DNA of 64,000 nucleotides. Origin: Paludifilum halophilum. GTDB taxonomy: Bacteria; Bacillota; Bacilli; Thermoactinomycetales; DSM-45169. Made by a program: the position numbers and the translations under genes. Location: assembly GCF_002245355.1 (NCBI RefSeq), contig NZ_NOWF01000010.1, positions 1 to 64,000 of the forward strand, given 5' to 3'. This document shows positions 27,797 through 38,704 of this stretch, in pieces. The notes under the pieces were generated by a model. That model did not search any database. It was not told the DNA's origin and worked only from the letters and a program-made list of their open reading frames with translations. Every line of letters begins with the position of its first letter. Within the stretch, counting starts at the first letter, position 1.

Positions 27797-30574
27797 ATGG
27801 ATTACAAAAAAACCTTGAATCTTCCCCGAACGAAGTTTCCGATGCGGGGGAATCTCCCCAACCGGGAGCCGGAGATGCAGCGGTGGTGGGATGAGATCGA
27901 CATTTACGGGCAAGTGCGGAGAAAGCGGGAGGGGCAACCGAAATTTATTCTGCATGACGGCCCCCCCTATGCCAACGGTGATATTCACATCGGCCATGCC
28001 TTGAATAAGGTATTGAAGGATGTGATTGTCCGGTTCAAGTCGTTACAGGGATATGATGCCCCGTATATTCCGGGGTGGGACACTCATGGACTGCCGATCG
28101 AGCATGCGGTGACCACCAAGAAAAAGGTGGATCGCAAGAAAACGGATCCCGTTACCTTCCGGGATCGGTGCAAAGATTATGCTTTGTCCTTTGTGGAAAA
28201 ACAGAAAAAGCAGTTTAAGCGTTTGGGAGTGACCGGAGATTGGGAAAATCCTTATCTCACCCTGCGCCCGGAGTACGAGGCCCAGCAGATTCGGATCTTT
28301 GGCGAAATGGTGAAAAAAGGTTATATCTATCGGGGATTTCGCTCTGTTTACTGGTCGCCTTCTTCGGAATCAGCGCTTGCTGATGCGGAAATCGAATATC
28401 ATGACAAGCGTTCCCCCTCCATCTATGTCACCTTCCCTGTGGAAGATGGGAAAGGACTGCTCCCGGAGGAAAATGCCCATGTGGTGATCTGGACCACTAC
28501 TCCCTGGACGATTCCGGCGAACCTGGCCATCGCCCTCCATCCGGACCTTCGTTATACCTTGGTTGAGACGGGGGACCGGCAATTGTTGATGGCGGAGGAA
28601 CTGGTTGACGATGTCATGGAGTTGGCGGGGATGCAAAATTACAAAAAAGGACGGACCTTTCAAGGTTCGGATTTGGAAGGCGTCACCTGCCGTCATCCCT
28701 TCTACGATCGAAAGAGTCCTCTGGTCCTGGGGGACCATGTTAATCTGGATGCCGGTACCGGTTGTGTCCACACCGCTCCCGGTCACGGAGCCGAGGACTT
28801 TGAATTGGGCCAAAAATACGATCTCGGCGTGCTGTGTCCGGTGGACGGCAAAGGGAGGTTTACTGCAGAAGCTCCCGGTTTCGAAGGAACCTTTTACGAC
28901 GACGCCAACAAGATGGTTGCACAAAAATTGGAAGAAGCCGGACATCTGTTGAAACTCTCTTTCATCACGCACCAATATCCCCATGATTGGCGGACAAAGA
29001 AACCGGTGATCTATCGGGCGACGGAACAGTGGTTCGCTTCCATCGACGGCTTCCGGGAACAGTTGCTGGATGCGATCAAGGATGTCGAGTGGTTTCCGGC
29101 CTGGGGGGAAGTTCGTTTGTCCAATATGGTGGCGGAGCGGAGCGACTGGTGTATTTCCCGACAACGGGTATGGGGAGTTCCTCTTCCGATTTTCTACTGC
29201 GAATCTTGTGGTCATCACCATATTACTGACACTTCCGTCGGACATGTGGCGCATATTTTCGAGAAAGAAGGATCCAACGCCTGGTTTGCCCGGGAGGCCC
29301 ATGAACTTCTCCCGGAGAGGGCGGTCTGTTCCCGGTGCGGCCATGACAGCTTCCGAAAAGAGACGGACACCATGGATGTCTGGTTCGACTCCGGCAGTAG
29401 CCATGCTTCGGTGCTGATGCAACGGGAGGAGACCGCTTGGCCGGCGGATATGTATCTGGAAGGTTCCGATCAGTACCGGGGTTGGTTTAATTCTTCCCTG
29501 TCCACAGCGGTGGCGACGAAAGGAACGGCTCCGTATCGCCAGGTGTTGAGTCACGGATTCACCCTGGATGGTGACGGTCGGAAGATGTCCAAGTCTCTCG
29601 GTAATGTGATCGACCCCCTGAAAGTGACGAAAACCTACGGAGCCGACATTTTGCGTCTATGGGTGTCTTCTGTCGATTACCAGGCCGATGTACGGGTGTC
29701 TGAGGAAATACTGAAGCAAATCGCTGAAGTTTACCGGAAACTCCGCAACACTTTCCGCTTTTTGCTCGGCAATCTGTCCGATTTTTCCCCGGCGGCCCAC
29801 CGGATCCCTTACAATCAATTGAACGAATTGGACCGCTATGCCTTGCTGAAATTACAGCGGTTGGTGGAACGGGTGACCCGAGCTTATGAGAGGTATGAGT
29901 TCCACTCGGTGTATTCCGACATTCACCACTTCTGCACAGTCTTTTTAAGCCAGTTCTATCTGGATGTGCTGAAAGACCGCCTGTATACGGAGCCGGAGAA
30001 TTCCGGCAAGCGGCGATCCTCTCAAACGGTGATGTATGAGATCCTGCAGGCCGTGGTCAAGATGCTTCACCCGCTTTTGCCCCATACGACGGAGGAAGTT
30101 TGGACGTATGTTCCGGAAGCGGATTCGGTCAGCATTCAACTGGAGGAATTCCCGACGGTGCGGGAGGAGTGGCAGGATCAAAAGTTGGAATCCAAATGGG
30201 ATGCTCTGATGAACCTGCGGGATACCGTTCTCAAAGCATTGGAACAGGCCCGAAACGAGAAAGTGATCGGCAATTCTCTGGGGGCGGCGGTGAACATTTT
30301 CCCTTCGGAGGAGAACTTTCAACTGTTGAACAGTATCGACAGTCTGGAGGAATTGTTGATTGTGTCCCATGTGCAACTTTATCAGCCCGGAGATCAGCCG
30401 GTCGGCGAAACGGTGGAGGGCGACGGTATCCGGGTACAAATCCGCCCCGCTGAGGGCGAGAAATGCCAGCGTTGTTGGGTGATCAGCCCCCATGTCGGCC
30501 AAAATGCCGATCACCCCGATTTGTGCGCCCGTTGTACAGAAATCGTTGAAAAACATGATAAAGAAGTGGAATAA
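27797..30574 (+). CDS. ileS: Isoleucine-tRNA ligase
   Basis: Class I aminoacyl-tRNA synthetase that charges tRNA-Ile, with a CP1 editing domain that removes valine. The 925-residue product has the HIGH motif as HIGHALN near residue 58, the KMSKS motif as KMSKSLGN near 596, and a C-terminal zinc-binding region with CQRC and CARC pairs. ATG at 27797 has GGAAGGAGTG upstream; TTG at 27776 overlaps the T-box terminator. Its expression is controlled by the T-box leader. Cysteine pairs and length match the bacterial type 1 IleRS. Confidence 0.97.
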   Translation: MDYKKTLNLPRTKFPMRGNLPNREPEMQRWWDEIDIYGQVRRKREGQPKFILHDGPPYANGDIHIGHALNKVLKDVIVRFKSLQGYDAPYIPGWDTHGLPIEHAVTTKKKVDRKKTDPVTFRDRCKDYALSFVEKQKKQFKRLGVTGDWENPYLTLRPEYEAQQIRIFGEMVKKGYIYRGFRSVYWSPSSESALADAEIEYHDKRSPSIYVTFPVEDGKGLLPEENAHVVIWTTTPWTIPANLAIALHPDLRYTLVETGDRQLLMAEELVDDVMELAGMQNYKKGRTFQGSDLEGVTCRHPFYDRKSPLVLGDHVNLDAGTGCVHTAPGHGAEDFELGQKYDLGVLCPVDGKGRFTAEAPGFEGTFYDDANKMVAQKLEEAGHLLKLSFITHQYPHDWRTKKPVIYRATEQWFASIDGFREQLLDAIKDVEWFPAWGEVRLSNMVAERSDWCISRQRVWGVPLPIFYCESCGHHHITDTSVGHVAHIFEKEGSNAWFAREAHELLPERAVCSRCGHDSFRKETDTMDVWFDSGSSHASVLMQREETAWPADMYLEGSDQYRGWFNSSLSTAVATKGTAPYRQVLSHGFTLDGDGRKMSKSLGNVIDPLKVTKTYGADILRLWVSSVDYQADVRVSEEILKQIAEVYRKLRNTFRFLLGNLSDFSPAAHRIPYNQLNELDRYALLKLQRLVERVTRAYERYEFHSVYSDIHHFCTVFLSQFYLDVLKDRLYTEPENSGKRRSSQTVMYEILQAVVKMLHPLLPHTTEEVWTYVPEADSVSIQLEEFPTVREEWQDQKLESKWDALMNLRDTVLKALEQARNEKVIGNSLGAAVNIFPSEENFQLLNSIDSLEELLIVSHVQLYQPGDQPVGETVEGDGIRVQIRPAEGEKCQRCWVISPHVGQNADHPDLCARCTEIVEKHDKEVE

Positions 30575-30597
30575 GGAGAAGTGCCTTTGACAGAAAA

Positions 30598-30648
30598 AGC
30601 CCCGGTGCGAGACGGTCTTTCAGGCCGTTCCTTGCACCGGGGTTTATT
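30598..30648. terminator. Bidirectional terminator between ileS and the Mn-catalase gene
   Basis: CCCCGGTGC (30600-30608) pairs with GCACCGGGG (30634-30642) around a 25-base internal segment. T residues follow on the + strand, and a five-base U tract follows on the minus strand, so it can serve both convergent genes. Confidence 0.85.
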
Positions 30649-30693
30649 CTGGGGAAAATGAGCCGGAGGAGGAACCCGATTTCAGTAGCAGGG

Positions 30694-31533
30694 TTAATCA
30701 ATATATTGGTTAGTCACCCTTTTTGGAGTGTCATGAACGTTTGGCGGTGACGGATTCAAAACGGGTGGAGGTCCCATCGCAGTAGGATGAGAAACATATT
30801 CAAACTCTGCTTGCCCATCCAGACTTTTTCCCTTTGCCCAGCGTCCTTTCTTGCTTTCTTCGCCTTCTGAGAAGTTCATAAAGGAATAGGAAACCTCCTG
30901 TTTTTCCAATTCCTGCGGAAATGTTGCAGGGACCACGGCTTTTTGTTGTTGCTCCAGGTCTTCAATGGCGGCCATCCACTGATTTTGGTGCATCGTATCC
31001 CGGGCGATAAGGAAGGAAAGCATATCGCGAACCCCCGGGTCGGTAGTTGACTCATATAAACGAACGGCTTGGAGTCTCCCCTGAGACTCCGCATTCAAAT
31101 TTGCTCGGAAATCAGCTAAAAGGTTACCACTACTAATGGTGTAACGGGAATTCCAAGGATATCCGACACTGTCTGTAGGAGTAGCCCCTAATCCGGATAC
31201 AATCACATGCTGGGGATTCATACCACCTAAAATGGATCCGATCAGGGGATCCTTTACGGCTTCTTCTTGATCCTGGATTGGAGCATTGTCCAGCAACCGG
31301 GCGATCATGGTGGCTATCATCTCCACATGAGCCATCTCTTCCGTTCCAATGTCTAAAATCATATCCCGATATTTTTGGTCCGCACGACAGTTCCAACCTT
31401 GAAATAAATATTGCATCATAACGGTTATTTCGCCGAATTGACCCCCCAGAATCTCTTGCAGCTTCTTGGCATAAACCGGATCCGGTCGATCAGGTTTGGC
31501 TTCATACTGCAATTCTTTAATGTGATAAAACAT
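30694..31533 (-). CDS. Manganese catalase family protein (YdbD/CotJC-like)
   Basis: Di-manganese catalase that breaks down hydrogen peroxide; relatives include YdbD and the spore-coat protein CotJC. The 279-residue product has the ferritin-like ligand set: Glu in FGEITVMMQY, Glu and His in TEEMAHVEM, Glu in NAESQGR, and His in TMHQNQW. The C-terminal tail of about 35 residues is Pro/Asn-rich. I chose the ATG at 31533 because AAGGAG lies eight bases upstream on the minus strand and the sequence M-F-Y-H-I-K-E-L-Q-Y is the family start. It stands alone, convergent with ileS and divergent from the YteA-like gene. A sporulation role is plausible but unproven. Confidence 0.92.
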   Translation of the reverse strand: MFYHIKELQYEAKPDRPDPVYAKKLQEILGGQFGEITVMMQYLFQGWNCRADQKYRDMILDIGTEEMAHVEMIATMIARLLDNAPIQDQEEAVKDPLIGSILGGMNPQHVIVSGLGATPTDSVGYPWNSRYTISSGNLLADFRANLNAESQGRLQAVRLYESTTDPGVRDMLSFLIARDTMHQNQWMAAIEDLEQQQKAVVPATFPQELEKQEVSYSFMNFSEGEESKKGRWAKGKSLDGQAEFEYVSHPTAMGPPPVLNPSPPNVHDTPKRVTNQYID

Positions 31534-31712
31534 CAAATCGCTCCTTATCCATGTCCACTTTTTTCTCATTATCTGACCGGCAGTTACTTGTTATTCATGC
31601 GAACCCAACGGGATGATCTATACAAATTCCCCGCAAGTATTCGGAGAAAACGGGTTACGCTATGATTGAACCATGCGATTGGCTAAATACGGAGTGAAAG
31701 GAGACGGAACAG

Positions 31713-32411
31713 GTGACGGAAGAAGAGCGGGCCCAGTTGCAAAACAAGCTGGAGAGCAAGCGGAGACGATTGAAAAGGAAACTGGAGGGAAACCGCCATT
31801 ACGGGATGGAGGAGGGGATGAATCGGTCCATCGGGGAACTTTCCGGTTATGATAATCATCCGGCGGATATCGGAACGGAGCTTTATGAACGGGGCAAGGA
31901 TTTGGCTTTAAACGAGGAAGACGAAGAACAGCTGGAAGAGGTGGAGATGGCTTTGGCCCGGATGGACACCGGCGAGTACGGAACTTGTGTGGTGTGCGAC
32001 AAAGAGATCCCTTTGGAACGTTTGGAGGCGGTTCCGGAAACCGCCTATTGTGTGGAGCATCAGCGGGACCGGGATATTTCCAACCGCCGTCCCGTCGAAG
32101 AGGATTTATTAAACCCTCCCTACGGTGAACCATTTAACGACCGCAAAGGTAAAAACTTTTACGACGGAGAAGATGCTTGGCAGGACGTGGAGCGTTACGG
32201 TACCTCCAACCCGCCGGATTATTTCCGGGAGGGAACGGATTACAACGACTTGACCATCGATCAAAACGAGCGCCGAGGATATGTGGATGATATGGAAGCA
32301 ATCGCACTGGCTGATCGGGATGGACGTCCGCAGGACCCGATTCCGGAAGTGACCCGGAACGACGCATACCGCCGCAAGCAAGAGGAAGAGGATGAGGATC
32401 CGACGGACTAA
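31713..32411 (+). CDS. TraR/DksA-type zinc-finger protein, YteA family
   Basis: The 232-residue protein has a charged coiled-coil N-terminal part (K/R/E-rich, residues 1-50) and a DksA/TraR-like zinc finger with C-x2-C near residues 90-93 followed by C-x2-H, inside GEYGTCVVCDKEIPLERLEAVPET. It resembles YteA of Bacillus, a spore-former-associated family of unknown molecular function; DksA relatives bind the RNA polymerase secondary channel. The tail is acidic (EEEDEDPTD). GTG at 31713 has AAAGGAGACGG upstream. It is a monocistronic-looking gene before lspA. Confidence 0.85.
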   Translation: MTEEERAQLQNKLESKRRRLKRKLEGNRHYGMEEGMNRSIGELSGYDNHPADIGTELYERGKDLALNEEDEEQLEEVEMALARMDTGEYGTCVVCDKEIPLERLEAVPETAYCVEHQRDRDISNRRPVEEDLLNPPYGEPFNDRKGKNFYDGEDAWQDVERYGTSNPPDYFREGTDYNDLTIDQNERRGYVDDMEAIALADRDGRPQDPIPEVTRNDAYRRKQEEEDEDPTD

Positions 32412-32430
32412 TCCACCTTTTCCTGCGCAG

Positions 32431-32459
32431 TTGTGGGCCTATTTGGCCTGTGATAAAAT
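32431..32459 (+). promoter_or_regulatory. Sigma-A promoter of lspA
   Basis: TTGTGG (32431-32436) and TAAAAT (32454-32459) have a 17-base spacer, 60 bases before the lspA TTG start. Confidence 0.6.
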
Positions 32460-32518
32460 ATAAAAATGTGAAGTTTGACAGCACAGCTGATGCTGGAAGG
32501 GACAGGGGGAGGGGAATT

Positions 32519-33004
32519 TTGAGGTATTACTTGGCGGCTTTGGCGGTTTTACTGCTGGACCAAGTGACGAAATGGTTCGTCCTGCAAAGGATGAGTCTTT
32601 ACGAGTCCATCCCTTTGTGGGACGATGTTTTTTATATTACGTCCCACCGGAATCGAGGAGCGGCTTTCGGTATTCTCCAAAACCAGCAATGGTTGTTTAT
32701 CATTGTGACCCTTGCTGTGGTGGTTGGAATCGTGGTCTATCTGACAAAAATTCGCCGCGAGCCGCCTTTGATGTCCTGGTCCTTGGCCTTGATCCTGGGA
32801 GGAGCCGTTGGCAATCTGATCGACCGGGTCCGTTTGAGGGAAGTGGTGGACTTTTTGGATTTCCGTCTGATCAACTATCCCATTTTTAATATCGCCGACT
32901 CAGCGATTGTGATCGGAGTGGGTATTTTAATGGTGATGACATTGCGGCAATCCGGAACCGATCGGGAAGAGGGCTTATCCGAGGAAATGAGGGACGACCG
33001 CTGA
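32519..33004 (+). CDS. lspA: Lipoprotein signal peptidase
   Basis: Signal peptidase II cleaves the signal peptide of diacylglyceryl-modified prolipoproteins in the membrane. The 161-residue product has four membrane spans and the catalytic aspartates in GNLIDR and FNIADS, with the NRGAAFGIL block before them. TTG at 32519 is chosen because GGGGAGGGG lies just upstream and the upstream residues are not membrane-like. Its stop overlaps the start of the following pseudouridine synthase gene by one base. Confidence 0.93.
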   Translation: MRYYLAALAVLLLDQVTKWFVLQRMSLYESIPLWDDVFYITSHRNRGAAFGILQNQQWLFIIVTLAVVVGIVVYLTKIRREPPLMSWSLALILGGAVGNLIDRVRLREVVDFLDFRLINYPIFNIADSAIVIGVGILMVMTLRQSGTDREEGLSEEMRDDR

Positions 33005-33933
33005 TGAAGCATTCAAGGTCTCATGCATGGACGGTGGAAGGGTCCGCCGACGGGGAACGGGTGGACAAATTTGTCACAATGATGGGGGAGAACTGGTCCC
33101 GCATGGCTGTCCAATCCTGGATCAGGGAAGATCGTGTCCGGGTGAATGGTCGTCCTGTAAAGGGAAACTACCGGTTGAAAATCGGAGAGCGAGTAGAGGT
33201 GTCGGAGCCTCCTCCTGTGGAATTGAAGGTGGAGGCGGAATCGATTCCCCTGGATGTGGTTTATGAGGATTCTGATGTGATCGTGGTGAATAAACCCCGG
33301 GGAATGGTGGTTCATCCGGCGCCGGGAAACCTTTGCGGAACGCTGGTAAACGCCCTGCTGGCGCATTGTGAGGATTTATCGGAAATCGGCGGGGTGATTC
33401 GACCGGGGATCGTCCATCGCATCGACAAGGATACTTCCGGCCTGATTATGGCCGCCAAAAACGATCGGGCCCATCGCTCCTTGGCGGAGCAGTTGAGACG
33501 GCACGAAGTGGACCGTTCCTACATAGCACTGGTTTATGGGAACCTCCCCCACGATCGGGGAACCGTGGATGCCCCCATCCGGCGAGACCCCCGCCATCGA
33601 CAACGGATGGCGGTGGGATACAAAAACGGGAAAAGTGCCGTTACTCATTTCGAGGTGTTGGAACGGTTTGACAAGGCCACTATGCTGCGGTGTCGGCTGG
33701 AGACGGGACGCACCCACCAGATCCGGGTTCATATGAAATACATCGGTCATCCCTTGCTGGGAGATCCGGTCTATGGTTCCCGCAAGCAAAAGGATCCGAT
33801 TCAAGGACAGGCTCTTCACGCTCAGGAGCTCGGTTTCGATCATCCCCGAACCGGAAAACGGATCCGCCTGGAGGTCGATTGGCCTGAGGATATGAAGCGA
33901 CTGGTGAATCAATTGAGAAAAAACACCATCTGA
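33004..33933 (+). CDS. RluD-family pseudouridine synthase
   Basis: rRNA pseudouridine synthase of the RluA/RluD family. The 309-residue product has an N-terminal S4 RNA-binding domain (residues about 15-80) and the catalytic motif HRIDKDTSGLIM, with the active-site Asp near residue 144. The later segment RTHQIRVH is a family block. It overlaps lspA by one base, as in many Bacilli (ylyB beside lspA), and precedes the pyr operon promoter. Confidence 0.92.
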   Translation: MKHSRSHAWTVEGSADGERVDKFVTMMGENWSRMAVQSWIREDRVRVNGRPVKGNYRLKIGERVEVSEPPPVELKVEAESIPLDVVYEDSDVIVVNKPRGMVVHPAPGNLCGTLVNALLAHCEDLSEIGGVIRPGIVHRIDKDTSGLIMAAKNDRAHRSLAEQLRRHEVDRSYIALVYGNLPHDRGTVDAPIRRDPRHRQRMAVGYKNGKSAVTHFEVLERFDKATMLRCRLETGRTHQIRVHMKYIGHPLLGDPVYGSRKQKDPIQGQALHAQELGFDHPRTGKRIRLEVDWPEDMKRLVNQLRKNTI

Positions 33934-33940
33934 ATCGGCA

Positions 33941-33969
33941 TTGACAGATGGGTCGGGTTGAGGGATAAT
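33941..33969 (+). promoter_or_regulatory. Sigma-A promoter of the pyr operon
   Basis: Consensus TTGACA (33941-33946), a 17-base spacer, and GATAAT (33964-33969). It lies directly upstream of the first PyrR attenuator. Confidence 0.88.
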
Positions 33970-33971
33970 AG

Positions 33972-34643
<672 letters not shown>

Positions 34644-34771
34644 AAAATCCGTCGCCCTTTAAGGTGGTCCCGTGAGGCCGGCAAGGGGGACGCTTTCCTG
34701 TGGTACCCGTCGCCTGTGTGCGGTGTATTCCGGGACGCGCCTCTCTGCCGGTAGGGCAGAGAGTTTTTTTA
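34644..34771 (+). promoter_or_regulatory. PyrR-controlled attenuator 2 (pyrR-pyrP)
   Basis: A PyrR-binding sequence GGTCCCGTGAGGCCGGCAAG at 34666-34685 precedes a terminator CTCTCTGCC (34741-34749) / GGCAGAGAG (34755-34763) and a seven-T run. Confidence 0.88.
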
Positions 34772-34790
34772 TAGGGAAAGGGAGTGAAAA

Positions 34791-36161
34791 ATGAAACCTT
34801 CCATGGTGTTGGACGTACACGAAAAACCGGAAAAAACGGCAAAATGGTTGGCTCTCAGTCTCCAGCACTTGTTCGCCATGTTTGGTGCCACCATTCTGGT
34901 ACCGCTGTTGACAGGGTTGGAGCCGGCGATGGCTTTGCTGACCAGCGGGATCGGTACCATCGCCTATCTATGGGTCACTCGGGGGCAAATCCCCGCCTAT
35001 CTGGGATCTTCTTTCGCCTTCATCGTTCCGATCATCACCGTATCGCAAACCCAGGGAACCGGAGCCGCCATGTTCGGCTGTCTACTGGCAGGTATCATCT
35101 ACGGGGTCGTCGCCCTGATCATCTCGCGCTTCGGAGCCGGCTGGCTTCACTTTCTGCTTCCTCCGGTGGTGATCGGATCCGTGGTGATCGTGATCGGTCT
35201 CTCCCTGGCGGGTACCGCCATCGATATGGCCAGTACGGAGCAAGTGGTGAAGGAAGCTCCGAAAACGGTACAAGAGTATCAGGATCTGCCCGGAACGGTG
35301 GAAAATCTGGATCAGGAAGCGGGAACCGTTACGCTGAAGGTTTATTCCCTGAAGCATTTTGGTGTCGCCTTGGTCACTCTGGCCATTGCGATCGCCGCCA
35401 CCCTCCTCTTCCGGGGATTTCTCCGGCTGATTCCGGTTCTTTTGGGGGTTGTCGGAGGTTATACGGTCGCTTATTTCACTGGACTCGTCGACCTGACCGC
35501 GGTGAAGGAAACCCCCTGGCTGTCGGTTCCTGCCTTTACCACGCCTGAAGTTTCCGCCTCTGCCGCTTTGATGATGATCCCGGTGGCCTTGGTTACGATG
35601 GCGGAGCATATCGGTCACCTGATGGTTACCGGAGAAATGATGGACCGGGATTTGGCTAAAAACCCGGGCTTGCATCGCTCGGTTCTCGGGGACGGAGTGG
35701 CTACCGGTATCGCGGCGATGCTGGGCGGACCGCCGAACACCACTTACGGTGAAAATATCGGGGTGATGGCGATCACGCGGATTTACAGTGTTTATGTGAT
35801 TGCCGGAGCGGCCGCCTTGGCTATCTCCTTCTCCTTTATCGGGAAACTGTCCGCATTGATTTCCACCATCCCCCAAGCGGTCATGGGAGGTGCCTCCATC
35901 CTCCTGTTCGGGATCATCGCTTCCGCCGGTCTGCGGATGCTGGTGGATAACGGAATTGATTTCAGTGACAAACGCAATCTGGTAATTGCTTCCGTTGTGC
36001 TGGTGATCGGTGTAGGAGGGGCGGCCCTGAAATTCGCCGGTATTCACTTTGAACTGGAGGGAATGGCTCTGGCAACCCTGGCGGGAATCCTGTTAAACCT
36101 GATTCTCCCCAAAAACAGTGCCGCCGGGGAACAGGACACAACCTTCCGAGAAGCGGCATAG
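34791..36161 (+). CDS. pyrP: Uracil permease (NCS2/UraA family)
   Basis: Proton-coupled uracil importer of the nucleobase:cation symporter-2 family. The 456-residue product has about 12-14 membrane segments, beginning after an N-terminal stretch with SLQHLFAMFGATILVP, and has the NCS2 signature region GGPPNTTYGENIGVM near residue 300. It sits between attenuators 2 and 3 in the pyr operon, as in B. subtilis. The ATG at 34791 has GGGAGTG upstream. Confidence 0.94.
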   Translation: MKPSMVLDVHEKPEKTAKWLALSLQHLFAMFGATILVPLLTGLEPAMALLTSGIGTIAYLWVTRGQIPAYLGSSFAFIVPIITVSQTQGTGAAMFGCLLAGIIYGVVALIISRFGAGWLHFLLPPVVIGSVVIVIGLSLAGTAIDMASTEQVVKEAPKTVQEYQDLPGTVENLDQEAGTVTLKVYSLKHFGVALVTLAIAIAATLLFRGFLRLIPVLLGVVGGYTVAYFTGLVDLTAVKETPWLSVPAFTTPEVSASAALMMIPVALVTMAEHIGHLMVTGEMMDRDLAKNPGLHRSVLGDGVATGIAAMLGGPPNTTYGENIGVMAITRIYSVYVIAGAAALAISFSFIGKLSALISTIPQAVMGGASILLFGIIASAGLRMLVDNGIDFSDKRNLVIASVVLVIGVGGAALKFAGIHFELEGMALATLAGILLNLILPKNSAAGEQDTTFREAA

Positions 36162-36184
36162 TTCCGTTTCGTGCTCCATATTTC

Positions 36185-36309
36185 GTATCCTTTAAATCCG
36201 GTCCTGTGAGGCCGAGGAAGGTGCTTCTCATGACAGCCTGTATCACAGGTTGACTTTTGTGCAAGCAGAGATTGAGATGACTCCTTCCTCTTCCGGAAGG
36301 AGTTTTTTC
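36185..36309 (+). promoter_or_regulatory. PyrR-controlled attenuator 3 (pyrP-pyrB)
   Basis: PyrR-binding segment CCGGTCCTGTGAGGCC (36198-36213) is followed by terminator ACTCCTTCC (36280-36288) / GGAAGGAGT (36295-36303) with a T run. Confidence 0.88.
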
Positions 36310-36330
36310 ATATCCGAAGGAGGGATCGAC

Positions 36331-37257
36331 ATGATTCCAACCAAAATCGATACCGGTCATCTGATCGATACGGATCGCCTGGACCGGCGGGAGATTGTAG
36401 AACTGCTGGACCGGGCGGCGTTTTGGAAAAAGAACCCTGAAGCCGGTCACACCATGTATCAGCGGTTTTTTGCCGCCAACCTTTTTTTTGAACCGAGCAC
36501 CCGTACCAGGATCTCTTTTGAAGTGGCACAAAAGAGACTGGGGATGGAGGTGCTCCACTTGGACGGGGAGACCGCCAGCACCGTCAAGGGAGAGTCTTTT
36601 TACGACACCCTCCGCACCTTGTCTTCCATCGGTGTCAAGGTGGCGGTGGTCCGGCATCGGGGGACCGGACTCCTCGCCAGGATGGCGGATCGGGATCCCG
36701 GGCTGTGTCTGGTTAACGCCGGAGAGGGTGACGGAGGTCATCCGACTCAAGCACTGTTGGATCTGTATACCATCAGACGATGTTTTGGCGACCCGGGCCG
36801 CCTGACCGTCTCCATCATCGGGGATCTTCAGCACAGCCGAGTAGCCCGGTCCAATCTGTGGGCGTTGCAGAAATTTGGAACCCGGGTCATCTTGAGCGGA
36901 CCGGAGTCGATGCGGGATCCGGTTCTGGAGGAACAGGCCGAATACCGGTCGATCGATGAGGCGATCCGGCAGGCGGATGTGGTCATGATGCTCCGGGTTC
37001 AGTTGGAGCGGCACGAAGAAGCTCTTTACTCCGGCAGAGAGGCCTATCACCGGGATTACGGCCTGACAGTGGAACGGTTGGATCAAATGCAGTCCCATGC
37101 GGTCATTATGCATCCGGGACCGGTCAACCGGGGAGTGGAACTGGCGCCGGAGTTGGTGGAACATCCCCGATCCCGGATCTTTGAACAAATGTCCAACGGA
37201 GTATGGGTCCGTATGGCCGTATTGGAACGAGCCATTCGAGGGGGAATGAACGGATGA
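36331..37257 (+). CDS. pyrB: Aspartate carbamoyltransferase catalytic subunit
   Basis: Joins carbamoyl phosphate and aspartate, the first committed pyrimidine step. The 308-residue product has the carbamoyl-phosphate loop FEPSTRTRISFE near residue 53, HPTQALLD near 137, and MHPGPVNRGVEL near 256. No regulatory subunit (pyrI) is present, as expected for Bacilli. GAAGGAGG precedes ATG 36331. The stop overlaps the pyrC start by four bases. Confidence 0.96.
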   Translation: MIPTKIDTGHLIDTDRLDRREIVELLDRAAFWKKNPEAGHTMYQRFFAANLFFEPSTRTRISFEVAQKRLGMEVLHLDGETASTVKGESFYDTLRTLSSIGVKVAVVRHRGTGLLARMADRDPGLCLVNAGEGDGGHPTQALLDLYTIRRCFGDPGRLTVSIIGDLQHSRVARSNLWALQKFGTRVILSGPESMRDPVLEEQAEYRSIDEAIRQADVVMMLRVQLERHEEALYSGREAYHRDYGLTVERLDQMQSHAVIMHPGPVNRGVELAPELVEHPRSRIFEQMSNGVWVRMAVLERAIRGGMNG

Positions 37258-38549
37258 AAAAATGGCTTCTGAAGAACGGGCGGATTCTGAACGGGAACAG
37301 CAGTGAACAGGTTCCTGCGGATATTCTTCTTAACGGAGAAAGAGTGGAGCGAATCGGTAGGAACATGACTGAGAATGGCGCCGAATGGATTGACTTGGCG
37401 GGAAAGCTGGTCATTCCGGGTCTGATCGACATGCATGTTCACCTTCGCTCCCCGGGTTTTGAAGAGAAGGAGACGATCGCCACCGGAACCCGGGCAGCGG
37501 CCAGAGGGGGTTATACCGCAGTCGCCTGTATGCCCAACACCCGGCCGGTGACCGACAGCCCTGAGGGAATTCGCTGGATCAAGGAGACTTCCGAGAAGGA
37601 AGGGTATTCCCGTGTGTTGCCCATCGCCGCGATCACCAGGGAATCCTCGGGGAAGGAACTGACGGATATGGCGGCCCTGAAGGAAGCCGGGGCAGTAGCG
37701 GTCTCCGACGATGGTGTCGGCGTCCAAAGTTCGCGAATGATGAAGGAAGCGATGCGGCTGGCCAGCGCTGTGGGTCTGCCGGTGGTGGCCCACTGCGAGG
37801 AGGAAGACCTTCTGGTGCCCGGAGCCTGTGTTCACGATGGCCGGTTTGCTGAACGGTACGGACTGCCGGGGATTCCCGGAGAATCGGAGGCGGTTCATGT
37901 CGGTCGGGATATCCTGCTGGCGGAGGATACCGGAGTTCACTACCATGTCTGTCACATTAGTGCCGAAGCATCGGTCCGTTTGGTACGGGAGGCCAAAGCC
38001 AGGGGACAGCGGGTAACGGCGGAGGTTACTCCTCATCATCTGCTCTTGTGTGAGGATGATATTCCGGGGTTGGATTCCCGGTTTAAAATGAACCCGCCAT
38101 TGCGTTCGGTCCGGGACCGGGAAGTCCTATTGGAAGCGTTGAAGGATGGCACGATCGATTTTATTGCCACAGACCACGCCCCTCACACCACCGAGGAGAA
38201 GGCGCAGCGTATGGAAAAAGCCCCCTTCGGCATTGTCGGTCTGGAGACGGCTTTTCCCTTGCTGTACACCCATTTGGTGCTGACTGGAGAACTGACTCTG
38301 GCCCAGCTTGTGGATCGGATGACCCGAATCCCGGCGGAATGTTTCGGATTGTCCCGGGGAGTGCTGGAGGAAGGGATGACCGCCGACCTGACGGTGATTG
38401 ATTTAGCGGAGGAACGGACGGTCGAGCCGGATACCTTTGCTTCCCGAGGAAAAAACACTCCCTTCGGCGGGTGGAAAGCGAAGGGGTGGCCGGTTATGAC
38501 CTTTTCGGAAGGAAGGATTGTCTGGGAAGAAGCCAGGGTCAGGGTGTAA
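37254..38549 (+). CDS. pyrC: Dihydroorotase
   Basis: Zinc amidohydrolase that closes carbamoyl-aspartate to dihydroorotate. The 431-residue product (class I type) has the metal motif DMHVHLRSPGFEEKE near residue 57, later H residues in VVAHCEE and HYHVCHIS, and the DHAPHT block with the catalytic Asp. The start overlaps pyrB (ATGA). A 155-base gap to carA follows; it contains no gene and no clear promoter. Confidence 0.95.
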   Translation: MKKWLLKNGRILNGNSSEQVPADILLNGERVERIGRNMTENGAEWIDLAGKLVIPGLIDMHVHLRSPGFEEKETIATGTRAAARGGYTAVACMPNTRPVTDSPEGIRWIKETSEKEGYSRVLPIAAITRESSGKELTDMAALKEAGAVAVSDDGVGVQSSRMMKEAMRLASAVGLPVVAHCEEEDLLVPGACVHDGRFAERYGLPGIPGESEAVHVGRDILLAEDTGVHYHVCHISAEASVRLVREAKARGQRVTAEVTPHHLLLCEDDIPGLDSRFKMNPPLRSVRDREVLLEALKDGTIDFIATDHAPHTTEEKAQRMEKAPFGIVGLETAFPLLYTHLVLTGELTLAQLVDRMTRIPAECFGLSRGVLEEGMTADLTVIDLAEERTVEPDTFASRGKNTPFGGWKAKGWPVMTFSEGRIVWEEARVRV

Positions 38550-38704
38550 CATCTGCGAATGGAATCGAACAGCTGCGACGGGGACCTGCCGCTTGAAAAT
38601 AGCTACTATAACCCCAGCAAGGAAGACAGATCAAAGTGGCCTGAAGGGAAACGAGTAAATGTTGGCTTTTGGACATGGAAGAAGGACTGAGGGAGGGGAA
38701 TGGC